NCBI GenBank assembly: GCA_028875245.1
Contig: JAPPEU010000087.1
Location: 111,314-175,313, forward strand
Length of the DNA: 64,000 bases
Reading direction: 5' to 3'
Origin: Chloroflexota bacterium
GTDB lineage: Bacteria; Chloroflexota; Anaerolineae; Aggregatilineales; Phototrophicaceae
The notes under the pieces are model-generated. The model searched no databases. It saw only the letters and a list, made by a program, of their open reading frames with translations, and was not told where the DNA came from. A program made the position numbers and the translations under genes. Below are positions 9,555-17,010 of the stretch, one piece after another. The first letter of the stretch is position 1. Each line of letters starts with the position of its first letter.

Positions 9555-10046
9555 GTGGCCAAAGTTAAGCGGCTCAATTCGATGCGGCTTCTTGACGCCA
9601 ATTCGATCGCCTACGAAGTCTATCATTACGACGCGGCGATTCGCGATGCGCGGCAAGTGGCGGCGGCGGTCGGCTTCAGCGTTGACGAGGTCTTCAAGAC
9701 ATTGGTGGTGGGCGCGCCGGGGGCGAGAAAGCCGGTCCTGGTCATGCTGCCGTCGAATACTACGCTGGACCTCAAGCGGCTGGCGAAAGCGATGGGGCGC
9801 AAGAAGGCGGCGCTGGCGTCGCATGCCGATGCCGAAAAGTTGACCGGTTTGCAGGTGGGCGGCATCAGCGCGCTGGCGTTGATGGGGAAGAACTGGGATG
9901 TCTATCTTGATCGCCGGGCGGAGGCTTTCGAGCATATCGTCATCAGCGCCGGCCAGCGGGGCCTGCAGCTGCGGGTCGAAACGGCGGCTCTGATGCGGCT
10001 GCTCGGCTGCCGGCGGGTCGATGTGGCGGCGCCCGCCTTATCGTGA
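9555..10046 (+). CDS. ybaK: YbaK/EbsC-type aminoacyl-tRNA deacylase
   Basis: Trans-editing domain of about 160 residues that hydrolyses Cys-tRNA(Pro) or related mischarged tRNAs. The family pattern is visible: an N-terminal helix followed by YEVYHYDAAIRDA, then VFKTLVV, LVMLPSNTTLDLKRLAKAMG, the GLQVGGISALA motif and a C-terminal ISAGQRGLQL. GTG 9555 chosen because the N-terminal helix needs these residues; ATG 9582 is an alternative that would remove nine residues. The gene tail overlaps the convergent pfkA tail by 9 bases. Confidence 0.85.
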   Translation: MAKVKRLNSMRLLDANSIAYEVYHYDAAIRDARQVAAAVGFSVDEVFKTLVVGAPGARKPVLVMLPSNTTLDLKRLAKAMGRKKAALASHADAEKLTGLQVGGISALALMGKNWDVYLDRRAEAFEHIVISAGQRGLQLRVETAALMRLLGCRRVDVAAPALS

Positions 10047-11003
10047 GAGCACTCGGGCGAGGTCGAAGTATTCGGGGGTGATCTGCCGCGTGCGCGCCGT
10101 CGCCTCGGCCAGGGGTATCGGCGTCTGTTCGCGGCCGACGCGCGCCACCATCATGCCGGTCTCGCCGCCGAGCAAAAGCTCGACCGCATAGACCCCCATC
10201 CGCGTCGCCAGGAGCCGATCGAAGGCGGTCGGGCTGCCGCCGCGCTGCGTGTGACCCAGGATGGTCAGGCGAATCTCGAATCCGATATGCTTCTGTTCCA
10301 GGTAGCGCGCCAACTGCGGGCCCTGATAGGGGGCGCCTTCCGCCAGCACGGCGATGGCATGCGTCTTGCCGCGGATATAGGCATCTTCAAGCGAGACGGC
10401 GATTTCGTCCATGGTGACGCCATTTTCGGGCGTGACAACAATTTCGGCGCCGCCGAGGATGCCGGCCATCACCGCCAGGTAGCCGCAGTCGCGGCCCATC
10501 ACTTCCACGACAAAGGCGCGATTATGCGATGTCGCGGTATCACGCAAGCGATCGACGGCGTCCAGGATCGTGTTCAGCGCGGTGTCGACGCCGATGCTGG
10601 TATCGGTGCCCCAAATGTCGTTGTCGATGCTGGCCGGGATGCCAATGACGGGCACGCCCAGGCTGTGAAGGGCGAGCGCGCCGCGCAGGCTGCCGTCGCC
10701 GCCGATGACGATGACGCCTTCGATGCCATTTTCGTTGAGCCGGCGCTGGCCCTTCTTTTGGCCCTGCAGCGTCTTGAATTCTTCGTTGCGGGCCGTCTGG
10801 AGGACAGTCCCGCCGCGCTGCAGGATGCCGCTCACCTCGCGGCTGCTCAACAGGGCCAGGTCGCCCGCCAGCAAACCCAGATAGGCCTGGCGGACACCAT
10901 AGACTTCTACGCCTTGATCCAGCCCGGCGCGCACCACCGCGCGAACGGCCGCGTTCATACCAGGCGCGTCGCCACCGCTTGTTATGACGGCGATACGTTT
11001 CAT
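10038..11003 (-). CDS. pfkA: 6-phosphofructokinase
   Basis: Phosphorylates fructose 6-phosphate in glycolysis. 321 residues, the normal bacterial PfkA length. Visible motifs: ITSGGDAPGMNAAVRA (ATP site), GGDGSLRGA, PASIDNDIWGTDTSIGVDTA with the catalytic Asp, EVMGRDCGYLA and LGHTQRGGSPTAFDR. GGDGS at the position that separates donors favours ATP rather than pyrophosphate. ATG at 11003. It stands alone on the minus strand, downstream of dnaE with a 146-base gap. Confidence 0.95.
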   Translation of the reverse strand: MKRIAVITSGGDAPGMNAAVRAVVRAGLDQGVEVYGVRQAYLGLLAGDLALLSSREVSGILQRGGTVLQTARNEEFKTLQGQKKGQRRLNENGIEGVIVIGGDGSLRGALALHSLGVPVIGIPASIDNDIWGTDTSIGVDTALNTILDAVDRLRDTATSHNRAFVVEVMGRDCGYLAVMAGILGGAEIVVTPENGVTMDEIAVSLEDAYIRGKTHAIAVLAEGAPYQGPQLARYLEQKHIGFEIRLTILGHTQRGGSPTAFDRLLATRMGVYAVELLLGGETGMMVARVGREQTPIPLAEATARTRQITPEYFDLARVLSR

Positions 11004-11149
11004 TTCGGTCGTCCCTATTCAGCTGGCCCGGCGGAGAGTCGTCAATTGGCGCGCTCCGCAAGCCTGTGTATTCTAAACAGTTTCGTCTTCGTCTTCAAAT
11101 ATGATTGCGTTAACGAGCGGCAAAGCGCGATATGGCTGGCGCTGACTGA

Positions 11150-14100
11150 CTAGGACTCATCATCGACAACAATGTACTCGCCGCTGCCGACGATCTCGAC
11201 CAGATCGTCTCTGAGGGCTTGGCAGATATTCGTGCTTTGATCGGGGAAGTCCAGCGATGTCGCTTCGCCGCCGCGCACGACGATGATGCGGAAGCCGTCC
11301 TGGCCGGGATACTTCATCAAACCGTTGTGAATGCGCTGCAGTTTCCGCCGGTCTTTTTCCGCGTCATCCGTGGCCGCCAGCGTGACCGAGATCCGGCGCG
11401 GTTCACGCGGCTTCGCGCCCGCCTCGCCAGGCATTTCCAGGTGGCCGTCGCCGTTCACCCATTCCGGCTCGTCCGCCTGAGTTTCACTCGCGTCGATGGC
11501 GGCGGGGGGCGCCTCAAAAGACGCGGCGATCAAGTCATCATTGGGTGGCGGCGCCGGCGGAAGATCGTCGATGTTCGGCGGCGGAGCGCCTTCGTAGCTC
11601 GCTTCAGGCGGCTCCTGCGATGCGCCCTCCCAAATGGGTTCGCTCTCGTCAGCTGGTTCGCCCGCGCTATCGGCCGCAGTGATCACGGTGAAATCCAAAA
11701 CGAGACCGTCGGCAATGATCTGCGGGTCGCCGCGGCTGTCGTCGTAGCGGCCCTTAATGAGGATGATTTCCCCCTCTTCCAGGCTTCGGGTTTCTGCTGG
11801 CGTCCGTTCGTTGTTCTTCGCGTAAGTATCCATCGCCTTGGCGTAGACGCGCGGAAACAGCACCACTTCGATGACATCCGCGCTGTCGTGCCAGTCTTCC
11901 AGGCTGAGCACGACCATCATGTCGCTGTTGCGCGTGGTGATCTTGCGCAGGGCGGTTACTTCGCCGGCGATGCGGACGGCTTCCGGTTTGCTCAACTGTG
12001 GGCTTTTGAGATCGCTGATCTTTTGCAGGTTCAGTTGGGACAAATGCTCACGATAACGGTCGGCCGGCCGCCCGCTGAGATACAGACCGAGCAGTTCCTT
12101 CTCCCATTTCAGGAGTTGACGGCGCGACGCTTCATCAATCTGTTTCAGCCTCTGCAGTTTTCCTTCCACACTCCCCGCGGAATCCCCAAACATGAAGTCC
12201 ATGCGGTTTGCTTTTTCTTCGTGAAAGGCGGCGCTGAAGCGGATGATTTCATCCAGGGCGGCCAATAGCGTTGCCCTCGTGCCAAAGCGGTTCAGGGCGC
12301 CCACTTTGATCAGGCTCTCCACCGTACGCTTGCCGATCTCGCGCAAGTCGATTCGCTCACTGAAATCCTCAAGGCTGCTGAAGGGCGCTTCGCCACGGAC
12401 GGCGATCAGGTCTCGCAAAGCGCGCTCGCCGGCGTTTTTGACCGCGCCCAGCCCAAAGCGAATCGCCCGCCGACCATCAGGCGTCGTCTCAATGTCGAAG
12501 TCCAGCTGGCTGCGATTGACATCGGGCGGGCTGATGGGGATGTTCAAGCGGCGGCATTCTTCGAGAAAGGTCGAGACCTTCGATAGATCATCGCGCTGAA
12601 CGCTGAGCAAGGCGGTCATGTACTCTTCGCGGTAATGACATTTGAGAAAAGCTGTCTGTACGGTGATGACGGCGTAGTCGGCGGCGTGGGCTTTGTTGAA
12701 GCCGTAGTCAGCGAAAAAGGCAATCATGTCGAAGATATCTTCGGCGGTTTCAAGGTCGATGCCGTTTTTGGGACCGCGCTCCATAAAAATCGCTCGATGT
12801 TTGTTGAGCTCTTCCGGCAGTTTCTTGGAGACGGCTTTGCGCATCAGATCGGCTTCGCCCAGCTCATAGCCAAAGAGCTCGCCGGCGATCTCCATGATCT
12901 GCTCCTGGTAGACGCAGATGCCGTAGGTCTCGCGCAGGATGGGCTCAAGTTTCGGATGCAATGTCGTGATTTCTTCATCGCCGTGCATGCGCCGGCAATA
13001 TTGCGGGATGAACTCCATCGGTCCCGGGCGATAGAGTGAAATAGCGGCGACGACATTCTCGAAAACGCGCGGCCGCATCTGGCGCAGCATCTGCTGCATG
13101 CCGCCGGATTCCACTTGAAAGACGCCGATCGTCTCGCCCCGCCCCACCATTTCAAAGGCGTCATCGAGCATGGCGCGCTGTTCGCCGCTTTGGGCTTCTT
13201 CATGGCGGAAGGGGATGCTGTCAATGCTGTAGCGGATGCCGCGGTGACGCGCGATCAGGTCGCAGGCTTTGCGCATGATCGTGAGCGTAGACAGGCCAAG
13301 AAAATCCACCTTGAGCAGGCCGATGTACTCGGCGGTCTCCATGGGAAACTGCGTGACCGCGCTCAAGGCGCCGCCGGAGGGATCCTTGCCGGCGATGCGG
13401 TGCAGCGGCACGAGGTCCACCAAGGGGCGGTCGGCGACGATGACGCCAGCGGCATGGGTGGAGGCGTGGCGGGTCATGCCTTGCAATTCGATGGCGGTGT
13501 CAATCACGCGCTGCAATTCGGCATCGCTATGATACAGATCAAGCAATTCAGGATTGCCATCGACATAGTCGCGGATTTTCTTCTGACGGGCTTCCTGGGG
13601 GATGAGGGCGGCGGCGCGATTAATCCTGCCCAGATCGACATCAAGGGCGCGGCCAACATCGCGCACAGCCGCTTTGGCGCCCAAAGTGCCGAATGTGATG
13701 ATGGCGGCGACTTTGTCTTCGCCGTATTTCTGGGCGGTGTAGGCGATCATCTCGCCGCGGCGGTCATCGGGATAATCGAGATCGATATCGGGCATTGTGA
13801 CGCGCCCCGGGTTGAGGAAGCGCTCGAAAAGCAGACCATTCTGTATCGGATCGATATTGGTGATGCCCAAGCTGTAAGCCACCAGGCTGGCGGCGCCCGA
13901 CCCGCGCACGTTCCACCAGATATCGGCTTGACGGGCAAACTCACAGAGGTCCCAGACGATCAGAAAATAAGCGTCAAAGCCCATGCTATGGATGATATTG
14001 AGTTCGCGCTCAATGCGTTCAGTGAAGACGGGGTCAGCCCGCCAATCAGCGCTAAAGCGCCACTCCATGCCGAGTTCTATCAGGTGGCGCAGGTAACTGT

Positions 14101-15010
14101 GCTGGTCGTAACCCGCCGGAACCGGAAAGACGGGCAGATGATAACCCTTGGGCGCCAGGTCGATTTCGGTCATATCGGCGATCTTCAGCGAATTGGCGAA
14201 GGCTTCGTCGATCAACTCGGGCGGCAGGGCGGCGAACCCGGCGCGCATCTCGGCGGCGGATTTGAGAAAGTAGCTGTTGAAGGGCTCCATCTTCATTCGG
14301 TCTGGCTCGGATTTGAGTGCGCTGGTCTGGATGCAGAGGAGCGTGTCATGCGCTTCGGCATCGTTTTCGTAGACGTAGTGCACATCGTTGGTAGCGACCA
14401 ATTGCACAGCGCTGTGCCCGCTGCCGCGATAATCGCAGAGCCAGCCGTTCAAGTGCTGCAGCGCCGGCAGGTCGTGACCCTGCAGCTCAAGGTAAAAGTT
14501 CTCCGCGCCGAAGACATCCTGGTACCAGCCGATCAATTCGCGCGCGCCTTTATCATCGCCATTTGCGACAAACCGCGGGATTTCCGCCGCCAGGCAGCCG
14601 CTGGTGGCGATGATGCCGTCCGCATGCGCCGCCATGAACGCTTTGTCGATGCGCGGGCGATAATAATAGCCCTCAAGCTGAGAGGCTGAGGCAATCTTGA
14701 GCAGGTTCTGATAGCCGGTCATGTTCTTCGCCAGCAGGAGCATGTGATAGGGGCTGCGGTCCAGCCGCGGATCGCGATCAGTCATGCCCCGTGGCGCGAG
14801 GTAACTTTCCATGCCGATGACGGGTTTGATGCCGGCGTCGGAACAGGCGCGGTAAAAATCCAGGACGCCAAACATAACGCCATGATCGGTGATGCCGAGG
14901 GCGGGCATGCCTAAGGCGCTCGCGCGCTCGACCAGTGTTTTGATCCTGCTTTGGCCGTCCAGCAGAGAGAATTCACTGTGGACGTGAAGATGGACGAAAT
15001 CGCTTGTCAT
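11150..15010 (-). CDS. dnaE: DNA polymerase III alpha subunit
   Basis: Replicative polymerase of 1286 residues, longer than E. coli DnaE (1160) because of an acidic Pro-rich segment near residues 1110-1190. Order: PHP domain from HLHVHSEFSLLDGQ at the N-terminus; palm with PDIDLDYPDDRR carrying catalytic Asp residues; YRPGPMEFIPQY; GICVYQEQIMEIA; helix-hairpin-helix region; an OB-fold region (VRIAGEVTALRKI, followed by MMVVLSLEDWHDSADVIEVV) and a C-terminal domain. The PHP metal ligands at the N-terminus look intact, which would allow proofreading activity as in other bacteria; this is inference. ATG at 15010. It is divergent from mutM, so the two DNA-maintenance genes share a 137-base promoter region. 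Confidence 0.96.
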   Translation of the reverse strand: MTSDFVHLHVHSEFSLLDGQSRIKTLVERASALGMPALGITDHGVMFGVLDFYRACSDAGIKPVIGMESYLAPRGMTDRDPRLDRSPYHMLLLAKNMTGYQNLLKIASASQLEGYYYRPRIDKAFMAAHADGIIATSGCLAAEIPRFVANGDDKGARELIGWYQDVFGAENFYLELQGHDLPALQHLNGWLCDYRGSGHSAVQLVATNDVHYVYENDAEAHDTLLCIQTSALKSEPDRMKMEPFNSYFLKSAAEMRAGFAALPPELIDEAFANSLKIADMTEIDLAPKGYHLPVFPVPAGYDQHSYLRHLIELGMEWRFSADWRADPVFTERIERELNIIHSMGFDAYFLIVWDLCEFARQADIWWNVRGSGAASLVAYSLGITNIDPIQNGLLFERFLNPGRVTMPDIDLDYPDDRRGEMIAYTAQKYGEDKVAAIITFGTLGAKAAVRDVGRALDVDLGRINRAAALIPQEARQKKIRDYVDGNPELLDLYHSDAELQRVIDTAIELQGMTRHASTHAAGVIVADRPLVDLVPLHRIAGKDPSGGALSAVTQFPMETAEYIGLLKVDFLGLSTLTIMRKACDLIARHRGIRYSIDSIPFRHEEAQSGEQRAMLDDAFEMVGRGETIGVFQVESGGMQQMLRQMRPRVFENVVAAISLYRPGPMEFIPQYCRRMHGDEEITTLHPKLEPILRETYGICVYQEQIMEIAGELFGYELGEADLMRKAVSKKLPEELNKHRAIFMERGPKNGIDLETAEDIFDMIAFFADYGFNKAHAADYAVITVQTAFLKCHYREEYMTALLSVQRDDLSKVSTFLEECRRLNIPISPPDVNRSQLDFDIETTPDGRRAIRFGLGAVKNAGERALRDLIAVRGEAPFSSLEDFSERIDLREIGKRTVESLIKVGALNRFGTRATLLAALDEIIRFSAAFHEEKANRMDFMFGDSAGSVEGKLQRLKQIDEASRRQLLKWEKELLGLYLSGRPADRYREHLSQLNLQKISDLKSPQLSKPEAVRIAGEVTALRKITTRNSDMMVVLSLEDWHDSADVIEVVLFPRVYAKAMDTYAKNNERTPAETRSLEEGEIILIKGRYDDSRGDPQIIADGLVLDFTVITAADSAGEPADESEPIWEGASQEPPEASYEGAPPPNIDDLPPAPPPNDDLIAASFEAPPAAIDASETQADEPEWVNGDGHLEMPGEAGAKPREPRRISVTLAATDDAEKDRRKLQRIHNGLMKYPGQDGFRIIVVRGGEATSLDFPDQSTNICQALRDDLVEIVGSGEYIVVDDES

Positions 15011-15064
15011 GCTCTTGCGGTCCGCCTGTGCCGCTACGGGTTACAAATCGAGAAGGATGACCGT

Positions 15065-15070
15065 ATTATA
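15065..15070 (-). promoter_or_regulatory. -10 box of dnaE
   Basis: Perfect TATAAT on the minus strand, 55 bases before the dnaE ATG, in the only AT-rich patch of the dnaE/mutM divergent region. No good -35 hexamer was found at the matching distance. Confidence 0.45.
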
Positions 15071-15147
15071 GCATCCGACGGCGCCAACAGTCCGCACCAA
15101 TTGCGACGATTGCGCGCTGCAAACTTCTATCGAACTGATGAAAAACC

Positions 15148-15972
15148 ATGCCTGAATTGCCCGAAGTTGAGACCGTTGTGCGCGGCTTGCGCGAAGCCTT
15201 GATCGGGCGGTGGATCGAGGACATGTGGCAGGATTGGCCCGCGACGATTCACTCGCCGGCGCCGGACGAGTTTGCCGCGCGCGTTTCCGGGCAGCGTGTG
15301 CGGGCGCTCAACAGGCGCGGCAAGTATATTTTGATCGCGCTGGATTTTGATACCTTGGTGATCCATCTGAAAATGTCCGGGCGGCTTTATGTGACGAACA
15401 CCGATGAGGAGCATGAAGCGGACCGCTGGGTGCACGTCCGCTTTGATCTGGACAACGGGCAGCAGCTGCGTTTTTCCGACCTGCGCAAGTTTGGACGGGT
15501 CTATTTGACCGACGATGTCGGGAGCTTGCTCGGGCATCTTGGGCCAGAGCCGCTCAGTGATGAATTCACGCTGGCGGTATTCCGCGCGGGGATGAAGGGG
15601 CGCCGTCGCGCGATCAAGTCTCTTCTCATGGAGCAGGAGTTTATCGCCGGCATTGGCAATATCTACGCCGACGAAGCGCTTTTCCGCGCCAGCATTCACC
15701 CGGCGACGCCCGTCCACCTTTTGACCGACAAGGACAGTCAGCGGCTGCATCAGACGATCCGGGACGCCTTGCGGGCGGGCATCGAGCATGAAGGCGCCAG
15801 CATCAATTGGTATCGCAAGCCGGACGGCGGCAAAGGCGAATCGCAGGATTACTTCTATGTTTACGGGCGGGCTAATCTGCCGTGTCGGCGCTGCGGCGCG
15901 GTCATCAACAAAATCAGGGTTGGACAACGGGGCACGCATTTTTGCCCGCAGTGTCAGCCCGAGCGAGCATAA
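15148..15972 (+). CDS. mutM: Formamidopyrimidine-DNA glycosylase
   Basis: Excises oxidised purines (8-oxoG, FapyG) and nicks the abasic site. Starts MPELPEVETVVRGL; the processed N-terminal Pro and Glu3 are catalytic. KMSGRLYV carries the conserved Lys near residue 75, and ending CRRCGAVINK...THFCPQCQ is the C4 zinc finger that binds DNA. 274 residues is the standard length. The ATG is fixed by the catalytic N-terminus. Followed by a non-coding stretch with palindromic repeats. Confidence 0.96.
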   Translation: MPELPEVETVVRGLREALIGRWIEDMWQDWPATIHSPAPDEFAARVSGQRVRALNRRGKYILIALDFDTLVIHLKMSGRLYVTNTDEEHEADRWVHVRFDLDNGQQLRFSDLRKFGRVYLTDDVGSLLGHLGPEPLSDEFTLAVFRAGMKGRRRAIKSLLMEQEFIAGIGNIYADEALFRASIHPATPVHLLTDKDSQRLHQTIRDALRAGIEHEGASINWYRKPDGGKGESQDYFYVYGRANLPCRRCGAVINKIRVGQRGTHFCPQCQPERA

Positions 15973-16040
15973 ATTTGCCACAGAGGCGCAGAGCCACAGA
16001 GGAATAGACGACATAAACGGGCGATTGACAAATACCAGAA

Positions 16041-16117
16041 GTGTAGGGGCGTCTCGCTGAGACGCCCGTCAACTGAAATCCTGATCATGAGTGGGCGTTT
16101 CGCCGAAACCTCCCTAC
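16041..16117 (+). repeat. Pair of GTAGGGGCG-type palindromic repeats
   Basis: After TGTAG, GGGCGTCTC (16047-16055), loop GCT and GAGACGCCC (16059-16067) form a perfect 9-bp stem. About 25 bases on, GGGCGTTTCGCCGAAACCTCCC (16093-16114) is a less perfect unit in the opposite orientation, ending in CCCTAC. The stretch 15973-16138 holds no gene. Before the palindromes it has CCACAGAGGCGCAGAGCCAC, which resembles the flank of the repeat at 33926-34048. Confidence 0.75.
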
Positions 16118-16138
16118 AGCACGTTGGCTAATGGGGGG

Positions 16139-17002
16139 TTACGGATTGCCGTATTCGACCGCTACCGCCAGAACTTTCGGGCGGCCCCGTTCATCCTGCG
16201 TCAAGCGACCGGCCGGTTTGATCTTGTCATGCGGGAAGATGAGCAGCGCGTCCGTTTCCAGCGCCCACTGCATCCAGCGGCGCTTCGTTTCCAGCGTAAT
16301 CAGCGGCTCGACATCGAAAGCGGTCATCCAGGCCAAGCGTTCGAAATGCACAGCCAGCGACGCCATATCGCAGAGGAAGGCGGCCTGCTCCCCCCCGCTC
16401 TCGATACGGACGCTCATGTGTCCGGGCGTATGCCCCGGCGTCGCGATTGCCGTCACGCCCGGTAAAATTTCGCTGTCGCCATCAAGCAGCGTCAACTGCC
16501 CCGATTCAAGCAGCGGGACGTAGTTATACGGCCGGTATGTACCGCGGGTGCGTTCGTTTAGATGAGTCCCGTCTTCGTATTCGCGGCGCTGGACGAGGTA
16601 TTCGGCATTTGGAAATGCGGGCGCGCGCGCGCCATCAGCATCCAGCCTGAAATTGCCGGTGCAGTGATCGTCGTGCAAGTGAGTGTCGATGACGATGTCG
16701 ATATCGTCCGCTGACAGGCCGAGGGCGGCCAAACCTCGCTGTGCGCCATCAAATTCGTCAATGTGCAGGAAACGGCGCTGCGACTCGCTCAGACTGTTGC
16801 CGAAGCCGGTATCGACGATGATATGCACCCCAGCGGCGCGAATTAGAAGGTTGTGCGTCGCGGTCTCGATCAAGTGGCGCTCGTCAGCGCTGTAATAGCG
16901 CGACCAAAGCGCGCGAGGCACCAGGCCGAACAATCCGCCCGGATCCATGTAGGCGGTCGCGTCGTTGAAAAGGAATATTTCAATATCGCCGATTTGGAAC
17001 AT
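16139..17002 (-). CDS. MBL-fold metallo-hydrolase
   Basis: Metallo-beta-lactamase superfamily protein of 287 residues. The metal motif DTHLHDDHCTGN (HxHxDH) is followed by a second His in ATPGHTPGHMSV and by FLCDMAS, so both metal sites look complete. Resembles the lactonase/glyoxalase-II-like branch. Start ATG 17002 (MFQIGDIEIF) chosen; an extension to 17089 would run inside secA and has no SD. It begins 8 bases after the secA stop, so it is probably co-transcribed with secA, without an obvious functional link. Substrate unknown. Confidence 0.85.
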   Translation of the reverse strand: MFQIGDIEIFLFNDATAYMDPGGLFGLVPRALWSRYYSADERHLIETATHNLLIRAAGVHIIVDTGFGNSLSESQRRFLHIDEFDGAQRGLAALGLSADDIDIVIDTHLHDDHCTGNFRLDADGARAPAFPNAEYLVQRREYEDGTHLNERTRGTYRPYNYVPLLESGQLTLLDGDSEILPGVTAIATPGHTPGHMSVRIESGGEQAAFLCDMASLAVHFERLAWMTAFDVEPLITLETKRRWMQWALETDALLIFPHDKIKPAGRLTQDERGRPKVLAVAVEYGNP

Positions 17003-17010
17003 CGCGCGCG

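Noticed and set aside
13115..14689. Long plus-strand open frame (524 codons) inside dnaE
   Set aside because: Antisense to a clear dnaE; composition reflects the GC-rich codon usage of the real gene, with no recognisable motif or SD.
15973..16138. Possible tRNA or small RNA gene in the mutM downstream region
   Set aside because: The folding potential comes from the palindromic repeats; no T-loop, anticodon arm or CCA end. No tRNA was seen elsewhere in the window either.
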